A stretch of DNA of 64,000 nt from Viola odorata (GCA_963691705.1 OY829539.1:47342327-47406326); one strand, 5' to 3'; counted from the stretch's first letter, positions 44,291 through 56,548 are shown. The notes: generated by a model not told the origin, from the letters alone. Numbers and translations: made by a program.

Positions 44291-44300
44291 TCCCCACACT
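44291..44300 (-). other. Polypurine tract of the Athila element
   Basis: AGTGTGGGGA on the minus strand directly before the LTR start TGTTTGA. Similar tracts at about 45098, 45229 and 45812 are decoys or older copies. Confidence 0.65.
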
Positions 44301-46299
44301 GCCCTTATGCTCGCCCTCTAGCATAAACAAAATTGGAAAGTCACCTCATTCCTAAACATACATAATCAACTTCCAACACCTAGAATTGGCACACCATCCT
44401 ACAAACTACACCTAACCAGAACACATCCAGACCTAGAAAACACCTGCATCCGGCAGATAGAATAACGACCCTATCAACCAGACTTTTCCATATCTAGCCT
44501 AGTCACCAACAGTCCTCACAAAGATGTGTATTTGCACTCATACTCAGAATAAAATATGTGTTTAGGCTACCACTCATGAATGCAAATAACACAACACAGG
44601 CATGGTTTGCACATCAATCCGAGTACTGTAGAACACATGCATGGGCAATCAACAATCGAAAAAGCATCGCATCAGCAAGAAGAAAGAAACGGGATCGAAA
44701 GAGCTAGAAAGGTGGAAGAGAGGAGTAGGAGATGAGCAGAAGAGAAATGAGGGGAGAAAAGAAGGAAGGAAAGAAAGAACCAGGCAAAACCTGGTTGGAT
44801 CCCTTGGCTGGGAAAAAGCGAAGTGGCGAGGCAGCTTTCATCGAGGGAACGAGATGATTCGGGGGCTAGACATAGGTCTTCTTTCGGGGGCAGGAAAAGT
44901 CTTCTTATTGAGGCTTCGGATGCGGATGCTTTTACTTGGACGTTCGGTGCCCTTCTCCTTTTATTTTGAAATTAAATGTTTTTTTTTAAAGGAGATAGGA
45001 GAGGGCACGAGATGATTCTACCAGGGCGTGAAACTTTTGATCTTCCGCTCAGCGCTCGCCCTTGATTTACTTCCAGCATCGATGGTGACTTCTTTTTCAC
45101 TTCCCCACACTTGAATGTTTCAGGGGCTCGAATTGTATGAATGGTCTAGGGCTCGAAACTCTTTCGAGCTTTTGCTTTTCTTGCCCTAGATTCCTGCTTT
45201 TTGCTCTGAAGTCTTTTGCTTTTGTCTTCCTTCCCCACACTTAAACTCGCCTACTCGCTTTAGGTGTCTAGCCCTCGACGTTACCCTTAATAATTGCTAC
45301 CTCACCTGCCAAGGAAAAAGATCAAGAAAAGGCGAATGGTTAGGAAAGAGTACGAAAAGAAGGGGAATGTCGGGGGCTCGAAAAGGAAAGAGAGAGAGAT
45401 GGGAGAAAAGAAGGAAAGAGACATTGATGCGAAGTTTTCTGTCATTTCTAAGCTTTCCCATGTCCTAACAGTGACTATAGCCAGGGATATCATGCAAACT
45501 TAGACTGTGCCTAGCTAAGCATTTTTCTCAAAAATAAAAAGGCATGAAGCTCAAATATGGTCACGGGATCAAATTATGACTACTGGTGTCGTGGCCTAAA
45601 AATGCATGTTCAGACGTAGGTGCTATGGATGTCATGCTTCTTCTATGCATCGAAAGTTGAAAAACACATGCCAAAAATGAGGGTTTGAGAACTGATAGTG
45701 GGAAAATTTTTCTAGCATGGCTAAAAATAAAATCCAAAGATCATGCAATCATGCAGTAAACATAAAAATAAACATGCAATCACATAGGCAAAATGCATAA
45801 ATAACTCCCTTCCCACACTTAGGCAGCGCATTGTCCTCAATGCGGGGAGAGTAAAAAAAGGAGTTCAAGAAATATAAGTACAGTACAAAGTAAAAATAGT
45901 AAAATTGTTTAGTTCCCCTTTTCGGGGGCTGGAGAGATGAAAATGTTCGGGGGTGGGTTACTAGGGTGGCAAATTTCTGCGGGCAGCCTCAGCCGTCAAA
46001 GCTTGAAGTTCCCGCAGGATAAGCTGGAGAAGTCTCGTCTGGGTTGGGTCATAGACGATGAGAGGAGTCGGGGGCTGGCTTTCTGATGCAGTATGCTGGC
46101 CTTGACGAGCTGCTTCCGTTTAGGGCACTTGCTTTTCGGGGGCTGGAGGAATGGCATTGGAGCGGGGGTCCAAAAGATCTGGATATTCAAAGATACCGCC
46201 ATTCTTGGTCCCGAAAACCTTCTCAGCTGCTGGGGCACAACCTGGATAAAAACTCAACACACCACGTGAGAGACATAAATGGCCCATGACATCCAAGGT
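44301..46299 (-). other. Athila 3' UTR
   Basis: About 2 kb without a supported gene. Several AGTGTGGGGA-like words on the minus strand and a TGAGGACAATGCGC word near 45830 are typical of this region. The plus ORF 44641-45015 is a low-complexity Lys/Glu/Arg frame. Confidence 0.6.
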
Positions 46300-47914
46300 T
46301 CAGATATCCAAATCCTTGAATGCTAGGGGCTCAGAAAGGTTACTAGCAGCCAGGTCAATGTTACGCATCTTCACAGAAAACAGGGAGATAAGGGATCCAA
46401 AAATAGGCCCACGACCACCATTCAATACATGCAAAACACCCGAAGCTACCCAAAAACCTAGATTGGCCCTACGTTTGTGGTTCATGCACCATAAAAAGAA
46501 AAGTTCCTGCACAGATATCTGTCCCGAGGAACCAAATCTTGCTGAAAAGGTGAGGGATAGATACCGGTGCAGGATACGCAATGCGGGGTCAACAATTTCA
46601 TGGGCTTTACTACCCTTAGGATCATACTTAACAGTAGGCTTATTGGTTAGCTCATAAAAAGCAGCAGTGGCATCAAAAATAGACGGGATAACAGTAAGGG
46701 CATTCTTGTATAGAGGGGTGCTTAGTTCATCCTTAGTTACAAATCCTAACCAGTAATTAAATTCACCTAGTGTCAGGTGCTCCCATTTGGTGGCTAGTCT
46801 AAAATTGATCAAACCAGGGGTAGAGGAGTTTGGACCGACCTTACCCTTGGGCCTAAAAGTGCCATCTACCCAAAAAGTAGTAAAAAATTCAAGGGAAAGC
46901 TCGACAAAGGTCGGGTGCTCCAAATAGAACAGAGATTCCCAACCAATGTTGGTCACATACTCTCTGATCCTGGACTCAATGCCCATCTTAGCAAGAAATT
47001 CAAAATCCAGGTGCGCACGTGAGCTAACGCCCTTGGAATTCAGCAAAGTTAACTTGTCAAGAGAAGGTTTGTCATTAAAGACAAGCCATTCATGGGGTGA
47101 AGAAAGGTCAGAAGTCACCTGTTGTGAGCCGGATCTGGGGATAGATGAAGGCGTTAGGGTCTTGACCTCGACATCCTCATCTGTTTCGGGGTCCCGAAGC
47201 TTCTTGGAACTCGAGGGCTTGCCAGCAGTGGTGGCTGAAAGCTTCCTCTTGAGACTCACTGGTGTATCGACTGTAGCTGGCTTGGCTTCAGCTTTGGATT
47301 TCCCTTTCTTTGCCTCTGATCTTGTCGCGGCTGCTTTCTGGGCCTCGAGATCTTCCTCCTCTTCGTATCCCTCAACTTCTTCCACTTTCTCCTATTCCCT
47401 CCTCCATAACCTCATCCTTCTGGTCAATACCCGTCTCTGCTTGGTCCTCCATGACCTCGGCTTCTTCGTCAGAGACTAGGATGTCCTTGAGGACCTCCTC
47501 CACCGTTAAGGCAGGCTGAGGAGATAGGAAACGATCAACGGCCGCATCTAGGGGGGACTGCTTGGCTGATGTAGAGGGCTTTTTGGGTTTGGACTTGGCC
47601 GTGGACGATCCAGGAGGGAGCTTCACCATACGGCCGCCTCTAGTGGTTGTCATGGTCGGAGGAACGGAGCCTGTGACTTCTATGTCATCTTCCACCGGAG
47701 TGAACTCTCTGAGCTGCTCCACGATTGTGGGTGAGACCGCCGTAGGAGAGGGAATGGGTCGTGGTTTGACAGACGGTGGGGTGACTATTTTGTATGAAGT
47801 CGAGTTTGGTGTGGCTGACTGGGATCTAGATCTGGAAGGAACGGGGCTCGAAGTGTCCACCGGCTTAAGTCCGGCAGCATTTTTGCGGGCTGGTCTTTTT
47901 GTTTTTGGTGCCAT
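46300..47914 (-). pseudogene. Athila extra ORF (ATHILA ORF-1-like family)
   Basis: ATG at 47914 (MAPKTKRPARKNAAG). The N-terminal 170 residues are Pro/Ser/Thr- and Lys-rich, then acidic (VEGYEEEEDLEAQK). A frameshift near 47385-47400 joins the two open parts. The C-terminal 250 residues hold the recognisable domain: LAKMGIESRIREYVTNIGW, TFVELSLEFFTTFWVD, HLTLGEFNYWLGF, LRILHRYLSLTFSARF. This matches the plant family described from Athila ORF1. It sits where a retroviral env would be, between integrase and LTR. No signal peptide or membrane anchor is seen, so envelope function is not supported. The lower part (46300-47385) is a single open frame of 361 codons. Confidence 0.75.
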
Positions 47915-48477
47915 TGATGGTGAGTGGAGTGAGAGAGATGGCAGTAATGGAGATGGGAGTGGAGAGAGGATAGGGTTGCGTGTTTGGTGAGGGAGAGAGG
48001 TGAAAGTGATAGGTTTGAAAGTGATATGAGTGAAAATTTTGTGGGAGCGTGGGAGAGAGAGTGGAAATCACAGCTGGCAATAAATGGCCCAGCTTTTTCA
48101 TTGATGAGGCCTGCATTTTCTGCGGTTTGACAGGCTACGTGGCACCCTGGGGGTGGAGCACGATGACCCACGCGTATCCCAACTGCCCAAAAAGGATAGC
48201 AACTTTTAAATTTCAAAATGGCAGTTGGTACATTTAAGATACGGACAAAAAGAGAGAATAAAGGTGAGTTAATGTTAATTAAAAGGAATAAAATCATAGG
48301 GAAAGGGAAAGGTAAGGGATATATACAAGGAATATATCATTGAAATAAAATCAACAAAAATCAGGGAATCCGAAAAGTTGCAGAGAAGATAAGGGAGAGA
48401 GAAAGGATACAGATGGCATATAAAATGCCTCCAACGTGGTCCATTTACTCGTCAGGACCTCGACGTGCTTTGATACT
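47915..48477 (-). other. Spacer between Athila integrase and extra ORF
   Basis: No supported gene; ORFs here are frames running off the extra ORF or low-complexity Ser/Leu text. Confidence 0.5.
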
Positions 48478-50070
48478 CTAGGTCTGGACAGGTGGGTCCT
48501 CCACCATAGCCTCCTCAACAACCGAGGGCTGGAAACCTTCATAGAAGGGCTTCAGTCTCTGTCCACTGACTTTGAAGATGATTCCCGTGACCGGGTTCTG
48601 GATTTCAACTGCCCCATGGGTGTAGATTGTTGTGACCATGAAAGGTCCTGACCATTTGGATTTCAGCTTCCCAGCAAAGAGTCGCAGTCGTGAGTTGTAC
48701 AACAAGACTTGCTGTCCAACTGAGAACATTTTGGGACGAAGGTGCCTGTCATGATAAGCTTTTGTCTTGCCCTTATAGAGCAGGGCGTTCTCATAAGCAT
48801 CATCCCTCAGCTCCTCTAGCTCTTGAATTTGCAAGCGCCTATGTTGGTCAGCGAGGCCTAGATCTGTGTTCACTTTTCTGATAGCCCAAAAAGCCTTGTG
48901 CTCTATCTCCAGTGGGAGATGGCACGACTTCCCATAAATAAGTCTGTAAGGGGTCATCCCTATCGGGGTCTTGAAAGCTGTACGATAGGCCCAGAGAGCA
49001 TCACCCAATTTCAAACTCCAATCCTTCCTGGACTGGTTAACGATCTTCTCAAGAATGGACTTGATCTCACGGTTCGAGACCTCGGCTTGACCGTTAGTTT
49101 GAGGGTGATAAGCAGTGGATGTTCTATGGTGGACTCCATACTTTGTCAAAAGAGAGGACACAACACGGTTGCAAAAGTGGGCACCCCTATCGCTGATCAG
49201 TGCTCTGGGCGTACCGAACCGGTTGAAGATATTGGTGCGGAGGAAATTCACGACCACCTTGGAATCGTCCGTTCGAGTAGCCTTGGCCTCGACCCATTTA
49301 GAGACATAATCGACGGCCAGAAGGATGTAGATGTTGCCAAAGGAATTGGGAAAAGGGCCCATTAAGTCTATACCCCAGATATCAAAGATCTCGCAAGCGA
49401 TAATGTTTGTCAAGGGCATCTGATTCCTGGCCCCGATATTTCCAGTGGCCTGACATCGGGGGCATGAAGCGCAAAACATGTAACTATCCTTGAAAATGGT
49501 AGGCCAGTACAGACCAGCTTCCAGAACCTTCAGGGCAGTTTTCTTGGCCGTGAAATGGCCTCCTTCTGAATGGCAGAATTTAAGGATCGAGGGCACCTCG
49601 TCCATGGTCACACATCTACGAATAATCTGATCCGAACAGTGCTTCCATAGGTAGGGACTGTCCCATATGTAGTATTTTGCTTGTCTTCTGATTCTATTGC
49701 ATTCGGAGGGAGTGACATCAGCTGGATAAGTGCCTGTAGCACAAAAGTTTGCAATATCGGAAAACCATGGGGAATAAACAGCTTGGGCTAGACATAATTG
49801 CTTGTCTGGAAAAGTATCTCGGATTGGCTCACGCAAATTATCTTCCTGGGCTGGAAGTCTACTCAAGTGATCGGCCACAAGGTTTTCTTTTCCGGCCTTA
49901 TCCTTGATAGCTATATTGAATTCTTGTAGGAGCAAGATCCAACGAATAAGCTGAGGTTTGGCATCAGCTTTGGTCAACAAACACTGAAGGGCAGAATGGT
50001 CAGAGTAGATAAGGACATGAGTGCCTAGCAGATATTGTCTGAACTTGTCTAGGGCATAGACTACGGCCAA
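48478..50070 (-). CDS. Athila RNase H and integrase (open part of pol)
   Basis: Open over 530 codons. RNase H C-terminal part: [20 protein letters not shown] and [11 protein letters not shown]. Integrase: HHCC zinc finger ([17 protein letters not shown] ... CASCPRCQ), catalytic core [17 protein letters not shown] and [10 protein letters not shown], with exactly 35 residues between the second Asp and the Glu. The C-terminal part is [18 protein letters not shown]. It ends at the TAG 48478. The true start is upstream in the reverse transcriptase frame; one extra G near 50075 separates the two. All integrase catalytic residues are intact, which is unusual here. Confidence 0.85.
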   Translation of the reverse strand: MAVVYALDKFRQYLLGTHVLIYSDHSALQCLLTKADAKPQLIRWILLLQEFNIAIKDKAGKENLVADHLSRLPAQEDNLREPIRDTFPDKQLCLAQAVYSPWFSDIANFCATGTYPADVTPSECNRIRRQAKYYIWDSPYLWKHCSDQIIRRCVTMDEVPSILKFCHSEGGHFTAKKTALKVLEAGLYWPTIFKDSYMFCASCPRCQATGNIGARNQMPLTNIIACEIFDIWGIDLMGPFPNSFGNIYILLAVDYVSKWVEAKATRTDDSKVVVNFLRTNIFNRFGTPRALISDRGAHFCNRVVSSLLTKYGVHHRTSTAYHPQTNGQAEVSNREIKSILEKIVNQSRKDWSLKLGDALWAYRTAFKTPIGMTPYRLIYGKSCHLPLEIEHKAFWAIRKVNTDLGLADQHRRLQIQELEELRDDAYENALLYKGKTKAYHDRHLRPKMFSVGQQVLLYNSRLRLFAGKLKSKWSGPFMVTTIYTHGAVEIQNPVTGIIFKVSGQRLKPFYEGFQPSVVEEAMVEDPPVQT

Positions 50071-51589
50071 GGAGTTCTTTCTCTGTCGTAGTGTAGTTCT
50101 GCTGGGACGGGTCTAGCAGCTTGGAAGCATAATAGATGACATGGGTATCTTTATCCTTCTTTTGACCTAAAACGGCGCCTAGGGCCTGATTACTGGCATC
50201 ACACATGACCTCGAAAGGTAGTGTCCAGTCGGGGGCTCGAATAATCGGGGCCGAGATAAGTTTGTTCTTGAGAAGTTCAAAAGCGGTTTTGCACACCTCG
50301 CTAAAATCAAAGGACACGTCCTTCTGAAGCAAGTGACACATGGGTTGGGCAATCTTAGAAAAATCCTTAATGAACCTTCGATAGAAATCGGCGTGGCCCA
50401 GAAAAGATCTCACATCGTGGACACAAGATGGGTAGGGCAGGGATTCTATTACTTCTATCTTGGCTTTGTCAAGCTCAATTCCCTTGGCCGAGATAACATG
50501 ACCAAGCACCAGGGCTCGATCCACCATAAAGTGACATTTTTCAAAATTCAGGACAAGATTCGTCTCAATGCAGCGCTCTAGCCACCTTTTCAGATTGTTC
50601 ATGCATTCTTCAAAAGAGTTTCCATAGACGGTGAAGTCGTCCATGAAGACTTCGATTCCATCTTCAACTAATTCAGAGAAAATGTTGACCATACAACGTT
50701 GGAAAGTGGCAGGGGCGTTGCATAGACCGAAGGGCATGCGTCTATAGGCGAAGGTCCCAAAAGGACAGGTAAAGGTTGTCTTTTCCTGGTCTTCAAGAGC
50801 AACTGGGATCTGATGGAATCCGGAGTAACCGTCTAGACAACAATAATGGGTTTTACCGGCGAGGCGTTCTAGCATCTGATCGATGAAGGGCAGGGGAAAA
50901 TGATCTTTCCTGGTAGCAGAATTTAGCCGGCGGTAGTCAATACACACTCTCCACCCATTCTGGATCCGGGTAGGAATGGATTCACCATCTTGACCGACGG
51001 TGATAGTTATGCCTGTTTTCTTGGGCACGACCTGGATAGGGCTGACCCAAGGGATATCTGAGATGGGGTATCTACGAATGGTCTTGCTCGTGTCTTCTAG
51101 GTGAATGTGATGAGTGCATAATGCTGGAGACAAGCCCTTAATGTCCGCAATGGTCCATCCTATGGCTTGTCTGAAGTTCCTTAGCAAGGAAATGAGCTTG
51201 GACTCCTCGAGGTCTTCGAGCTTGTTGGAGATGATGACAGGCAAAGAGTTATCGGGGCCTAGATAAGCATATTTCAAGTGAGTAGGCGGTGGCTTCAGAT
51301 CTCGGGCTGGAGCCTGATCAATAGAGGGAAATAACTTAGCATGGCCCGGATATTCGGGAGACTGATTCGGAGACTCATACTGAGCAACAGCCCATTCTTC
51401 AAGGTCAGTGACGACATAGTGTAATTCAGATGGGATAGGAAGCGTCGAGGCCACGACATCTAGAAGAGCTGGCGTCAGACTCCTGTCAAGGGCAAATTGC
51501 AAGGGGTCAGTAGAATATATTTCATCAATTTCCCCCATAAGGGGGTCAACAATATCAACATAATTCACACTAGAAAATTCAGAGGGGTA
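50071..51589 (-). pseudogene. Athila reverse transcriptase and RNase H start
   Basis: Copies RNA into cDNA. Motifs in order: VVPKKTGITI, WRVCIDYRRLNSATRKDHFP, CCLDGYSGFHQIPVA, YRRMPFGLCNAPATFQRCM, and the catalytic VFMDDFTVYG near 50640. Then come the thumb and connection (RSFLGHADFYRRFIKDF) and the RNase H start (MCDASNQALGAVLGQ, TTEKELL). The frame is continuous with the protease upstream, except for a TGA at 51590, and with integrase downstream, except for a 1-base insertion near 50075. Confidence 0.85.
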
Positions 51590-53980
51590 TCACATGGCTT
51601 CTAGCATATTGAATTTGATGATCTCTCCATCAAATTTGAGGGAGATAGTGGCATCGTAAACATCAATCTTTGCTCGGGTTGTGGCCAGAAATGGGCGACC
51701 TAGAAGAACGTCTGTGGATTTAGTGGAGTCTTCGTTCTCCATTGCGATCACATAAAAGTCAGCAGGGAACAAGAATTCTCCTACTTGGACCAAGACATCC
51801 TTGATTATCCCCTCGGGGTAGATGATAGAGCGGTCAGCAAGTTGGATGGTGAGGTCTGTAGGGACGAAAGGCTCGAGGCCTAGACTGTGGTAGATTATCA
51901 AGGGCATGACATTGATTCCTGCTCCGAGGTCACACATGGCCTTCCCAATATCAACTGTTCCGATTCGGCAAGGGATTATGAACATACCCTGATCTTTGCA
52001 TTTTGGAGGGATCTGACGCTGGATATGTGCAGACGCGTTGGCCCCTACGCTGATCTTGTTAACTTCGGCGAACTTATTTTTGTTCGTGCATAATTGCTTC
52101 AGGAACTTGGCGTAGCGAGGGACATTTTTCACGGCCTGGAGAAGAGGGATGTTGACAACCACTTTACTGAACATTTCAAAGATATCGCGGTCCTCCTTAT
52201 CCTTCTTGGTCTTGACCAATCTGTGAGGGAACGGGGGCTCGAGAATCTTATGAATGTACTCTTGAGTAAATTCTGGTGGGTTGGGGTCATTCCGTGGTGA
52301 ACCTCTGGGGGAGCAGATTCTGTCTTCTTTAACTTCCACGAATCTAGGGACCTTGGGGAGCTTCGTTCTAGGTTTAGGCTGGATTTCGGCCTCTAGAGAA
52401 TTTTCAATATCTTGGGCTGGAAGCTCTGGTGGGTTCAAAGTTGTTCCACTGCGCAAAGTTAAAGCGCAGACATTGTGCTTGGGATTTGTTTCTATCTGGG
52501 GTGGCAGTCTGCCATGATTAGTCAACTCTTGCAATTTGGCAGTCAGGGCACTCATTTGCTTCTTAAGTTCATCTATTTCTTTCTGCTGCTTGGGATTCTT
52601 AGGCATTTTAGCTGTCGGGGGCTGGACAAAAGTCTGGTCTGGAGGATGGACGAAGGTCTGATCCTGAGGAGGTTGGCGTTGATACTGGTTCTGGTGAAAT
52701 GTGGGTCGAGGTCTGAAATTTGGCATATTAGGAGGGGGATTCCCATAGGGGTTCTGATGCTGTGGATGGCTAGGTCCCGAAAGCTGAGTGTTAGGGACCC
52801 ATCCTAGATTTGGTTGTTTCCAGCCTTGATTGTAAGTCTGAGCGTAAGAGACTGGAATAAATTGACCAGCAGCATTCACTTGTATTTCCTCCGGAATATA
52901 AGGACATGCATCAGTGGGGTGATCCACGAAATTGCATATCTAGTAGGCCTTGATAGGTGCGAGTTGTGCAGTTATGAAGTTTTGGAACATTCCTATGAGA
53001 GAAGATATCTGGTTCTAAAGGGCAGCTACTTGGACATCCTGGCCTGGATTGTTGGCAAGGTCGTCAGAGGTGTTCTTGGCCATGAGCTCTATCATTGCTC
53101 GTGCGGCTCTTGGAGTTAGAGGAGTCAAGGATTCATTGGCGGCTGCGTTAAGCAACGGCTTATCCTGAGCCTTGAGGCCTTCACAAAAATATTGAACTAG
53201 AGCGTGCTCGGTAAGATTGTGGGCTGGGCAACTCGATTGCATCTTCTGAAATCTCTCATAGTACTAGGCTAGAGTCTCTTCTTTCTTCTAAACAATGGAG
53301 ACGAGTTGTTTGCGCGTGGTATTGGAGATAGAAGTCGGGTAATACTTCTCAGTGAAGATTTTTGACATGTCCGCCCAAGAACGAATAGATCTTGCGGGAA
53401 GGTCGTAATACCAATCTAGGGCATCATCTTTGAGAGACCACTGGAATGTGGGAAGCTTAGCCTGCTCAATACTAACGTTGGCAGGTTTCATGGCCTCGCA
53501 AATAGAGTGGAGCTGTTGAAGATGGCGAAGAGCATTTTCCTTGGCTACCCCTCGAAAAGTAGGCAGATGATGAAGTACGGCGGACTTCAGAGTCCAGTCA
53601 TTAGGAACATTGGGCCAGTCAATGCAGCTACTGGCCATATCGGGGGTTGCATGGAAATTGTCGATGGTTTGTTGGTCTGGGGGTGGTGGATCTTCGTGGT
53701 TTTCACGGTTGTTACGGTTGTCATTGTTGGCTAGGTCATCCATTGCTGGAAAATTAAAGTGGTCTGGTATGGGGTTTTCGGGATCACGATGGAGAAAGGT
53801 CAGGTCTAAGAAAAGCTGATGTTCCTGGTCAGCCAGATTAGAAGGGGAACGGTCGAGGGCAGGATGAGGGATCACTCTACGATGAGCAGATGTCCCTTGA
53901 GCTTGCTTACGAAGTCCTCTTTCCGTTCTGGTCAACTCGAGGTCTAGAGGGAGTAGATCGTGGGTAGATCTCCTGGTCAT
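51590..53980 (-). pseudogene. Athila gag and protease
   Basis: ATG at 53980 (MTRRSTHDLLPLDLELTRTE), with an in-frame upstream Met at 53998. The capsid part reads HHLPTFRGVAKENALRHLQQ, WSLKDDALDWYYDLP and KIFTEKYYP. Then come a Q/P-rich tail with YQRQPPQDQTFVHPPDQTF repeats and an acidic-basic helix (QQKEIDELKKQMSALTAKL). The protease has CDLGAGINVMPL (most Athila have Ser after Ala-like position) and DVLLGRPFLATTRAKIDV. In-frame stops: TAG at 53288, 53264, 53015 and 52940, and TGA at 51590 at the end of the protease, where relatives have Arg. Confidence 0.8.
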
Positions 53981-54016
53981 AGAAGAAAAATAAAACAAAA
54001 TCAGTACCGTTCAATA

Positions 54017-54032
54017 CCCAGCAACGACGCCA
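54017..54032 (-). other. Primer-binding site of the Athila element (tRNA-Asp)
   Basis: TGGCGTCGTTGCTGGG on the minus strand, 5 bases after the LTR end; tRNA-Asp type as in other Athila elements. Confidence 0.8.
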
Positions 54033-54037
54033 AAATT

Positions 54038-55459
54038 TGATCGTCACTCAAATATACTTAAATTTATCCTGATGCCTAAATGCACAAATTAATGTGTATA
54101 GAGCAAGACAGGGTCGAACCGCAGAGATTGAAGGAATGAATTGCTAGTGAACAAGTATGACAAGGCAATATGCAACAGATCTGACCAAAGTAACAATAAA
54201 GGGGGGTTTTATGTTCATTAATAAATTAATCAATGCAGAGTAGGGGAGCTAACAAAGCAGAATTGAAAAGTACTTATCTAGGGCATGAATGTAAATCGTA
54301 ATCCAGGGAAAGAGAGATAAATTGTAATCTAGAGCAAGAGATGTAAACAGATCGAATGCAGGAAAAGTAATGAAAAGGTGGTTAATCAAAATAGGACGAG
54401 ATCTTAGCGAAAAGTGCTCCCTTGGGTTGTTTTCTAGGTCGGCTAGTCATCGGTGCAGTAGTTTTCCAGACTCATGTGCAGATCTGCTATAAGGACCGCG
54501 TTTCCACACCGCATCCCCTACTTACCTTCGTAGATAAAAGTCACCCCCCGTTTCCACATATGGGGTGACCTTGACGTTCAGCCATCCTCCCAGCTACCTT
54601 CCTTGTCATCAAAAGGTAGCCTTGACCGTCCGGCCTGTCACGGGCTCGAAGTAGGGAGGCTAAATTCAGAACGCTCATGAAGGAGAGGTAAGACAGATCT
54701 AGGGCGCGATAGCTCAGCTTGTCAGACTCGTATCGCATACCCTAGATAACTGTTTACCCCTAGGTGAGGCCTCTCGCGCTGCCTCCCCTAGGTGCCTGCT
54801 CTAACTCTAGGGCTTCGCGTCAGTTATAACCCTGGAATATGACGTTACTCATGCAGAAATACTAAAAGATGATCAAGCTCTTAACATTCCTAGACAAGCA
54901 TGTAATTAAATCGGTAGACAGTTATGTGTCACAAAAGAATATGTTAAGCATGCATTAGACCTCTTAGCCGAACCCTACAACCCGTGGAACACCCTTCACC
55001 AAGAAAGGGGTATTTAGCTACTCATACTATAATATAAACAGTAGGTAGATATAATCATAAAATGATAAAACAAAGAAAGTAAAAAGGGAGTAGAGTAAAC
55101 CGATAGATTAATTAAATAATCGAAGAGGAAAGTTGTTGACAATGGCTGCTCTCTTGATCGAGAAGAGGAGATGATCCCTAGAAAAGAAATGCTGAAACTA
55201 ATGTAAGAAATTATCCTTGGAACAGTCGTCCTTACAAGAACCCTAAAACTATGCTTATATAGCCTAAACTAGCTAGGAGACAAAAACAGCTAAGGGCAAT
55301 GAGGGCATGACAGCACATGTCCTTGCAAAAGGAATATTCTGGGATCCCTGACATGCCTGATGCCTTTTGGAAATGCCTAGGATTCCGTGCGGATCTCAGA
55401 AGATGCTTTCTTTGGAAGAAGGCTCAGAGCTGTCGAGGCCTTGAGACAGCGCACTGGTC
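54038..55459 (-). repeat. Athila 5' LTR (outer end missing)
   Basis: Matches 42655-44078. The remaining 212 bp of the left LTR (44079-44290) have no counterpart; Ogre ORF1 sequence follows directly at 55460. Confidence 0.85.
55255..55261 (-). promoter_or_regulatory. TATA box of the Athila 5' LTR
   Basis: CTATATAAGC on the minus strand, conserved in the other LTR at 43873-43879. About 200 bp of LTR remain upstream. Confidence 0.6.
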
Positions 55460-55825
55460 TGAGGAGCACATTAGAGCTGAGTACTCCTCTAGTGTAGGAG
55501 TCAAGTCTACTCCATTGTCAAAAGAGAAGCACCGATAATAGAGATCCTAGAATTTTAGGGCTGCCCGGATACAACCCCATTCAGTCTTTACGTCAACCAG
55601 GGTCAGTAGCTTTCCATAACTACCCTCAAACTGTGTCTCCTCGTCTTCAGTCAGCTCATCTCTCAACTTCCGAATCCTAGTTAAGTCGAAGTCTACGACT
55701 TCTACTTTGATCGTAGTGGTGATGTCAGGGGTTAACCCACGTTCCAATAGATCTCCTCGCACAACCTGATCGTCGAAACTTCGTCCCCAAAAAATATCAA
55801 GTGAAAGTAGTGTAGGTGTCGACAT
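55460..55825 (-). pseudogene. Ogre ORF1, 5' part (before the Athila insertion)
   Basis: ATG at 55825 (MSTPTLLSLDIFWGRSF). It contains the start of the DUF7745-like domain (QFEGSYGKLLTLVDVKTEW) and DLTPTLEEYSALM close to the break. A TAG at 55547-55549 stands where the family has Trp. The frame is cut at 55460 by the Athila element and resumes at 42651. Confidence 0.75.
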
Positions 55826-55957
55826 ATCGAATGAGCAAAATGGGTCCTGTGGGACAAAAATAAAATTTTAAATGCAAAGTAACCTGCACGTGTAAGAAAT
55901 TTATAGTTCGTATAAAAGACAAGATTATCATGGCAGTAAGATAAATAGAGCCACGAC

Positions 55958-56527
55958 TGATAACAATCCACCTAAAAGAAAGTGTATTTTCGTCTATCAC
56001 CCGGTGGGAAGAGACACAGCTACTGTTTCGCACCACCACGGTAGGGACAAGATTGCTACTTTCCCCAAAGGCTAACGCTACAAAGGCTAACGGGGCCCTA
56101 CTGGCTCCTCTCACGGATCTCATGCTTGGCAAGGAGTTATCTCTCCCCCAGAGGAAACCACGCGTCAGGATTAACGCTCCGGCTATTATCCTACCGCGGC
56201 ACTATCTACCTAAACACCTACCGCCAAGGTAGCGTATCACGATAAGGGCGAATCACAGACCCTAACGCGAGCGATAGCTCCGTACCCGTTTACTCAGGCG
56301 GGAACGCCCCCTTTCTTCTATAAATACCTCCCCCACAAAGGAGGCAGGTAAGCGGACTTGACTAGCCAAAACTCTGCCAATTTCAGTACACCTACTGACT
56401 TAAGCATCGGAGTGTTTTCGCCAGAGACCCCCTCCGGCGCATTGCAGGTACTGTGGACCGTCGCGCACACTGATCTGAGAAGAGCTGCTCCGCCATACAT
56501 CCTTCGGCAGAAGACAAATTATTATCA
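55958..56527 (+). repeat. Element B 5' LTR
   Basis: 570 bp, TGATAACA...ATTATCA. It shares the start, the TATA region and the GGAGACCCCCTCCGGCGC block with the element A LTR. It lacks the TGACGTCA boxes. Confidence 0.75.
56319..56326 (+). promoter_or_regulatory. TATA box of element B 5' LTR
   Basis: TATAAATA followed by CCTCCCCCAC, about 200 bp before the LTR end, as in element A. Confidence 0.7.
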
Positions 56528-56530
56528 AAT

Positions 56531-56548
56531 TGGTGCTTTCATTGAGAG
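56531..56548 (+). other. Primer-binding site of element B
   Basis: TGGTGCTTTCATTGAGAG, 3 bases after the LTR end; one base different from element A. Confidence 0.75.

Larger units (their letters stand above)
42652..55459 (-). mobile_element. Athila-type Ty3/gypsy retrotransposon (12.8 kb)
   Basis: It inserts in Ogre ORF1, with GAGGA on both sides (42647-42651 and 55460-55464). Removing the element and one GAGGA leaves ORF1 in frame. On the minus strand: 5' LTR, tRNA-Asp primer site, gag-protease-RT-RNase H-integrase in one frame family, an ATHILA-type extra ORF, a long 3' UTR, purine tract and 3' LTR. About 30 differences by eye between 1422 bp of aligned LTR suggest a middle age. The right (5') LTR lacks about 210 bp of its outer end compared with the canonical left LTR. 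Confidence 0.9.

Noticed and set aside
44641..45015. Plus-strand 124-codon Lys/Glu/Arg-rich ORF
   Set aside because: Low-complexity frame in the Athila 3' UTR with no recognisable domain.
46300..47914. Envelope-like gene in the Athila element, suggesting an infectious retrovirus
   Set aside because: Position is env-like, but the protein has no signal peptide, no transmembrane segment and fits the ATHILA ORF family.
47562..47990. Plus-strand 142-codon ORF opposite the Athila extra ORF
   Set aside because: Shadow frame of the Pro/Ser/Thr-rich N-terminus on the other strand.
43159..54738. Similar 65-codon minus-strand ORFs at 43159-43356 and 54541-54738
   Set aside because: They lie at equivalent places in the two Athila LTRs, so their likeness only reflects LTR identity. 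The region is probably untranslated.
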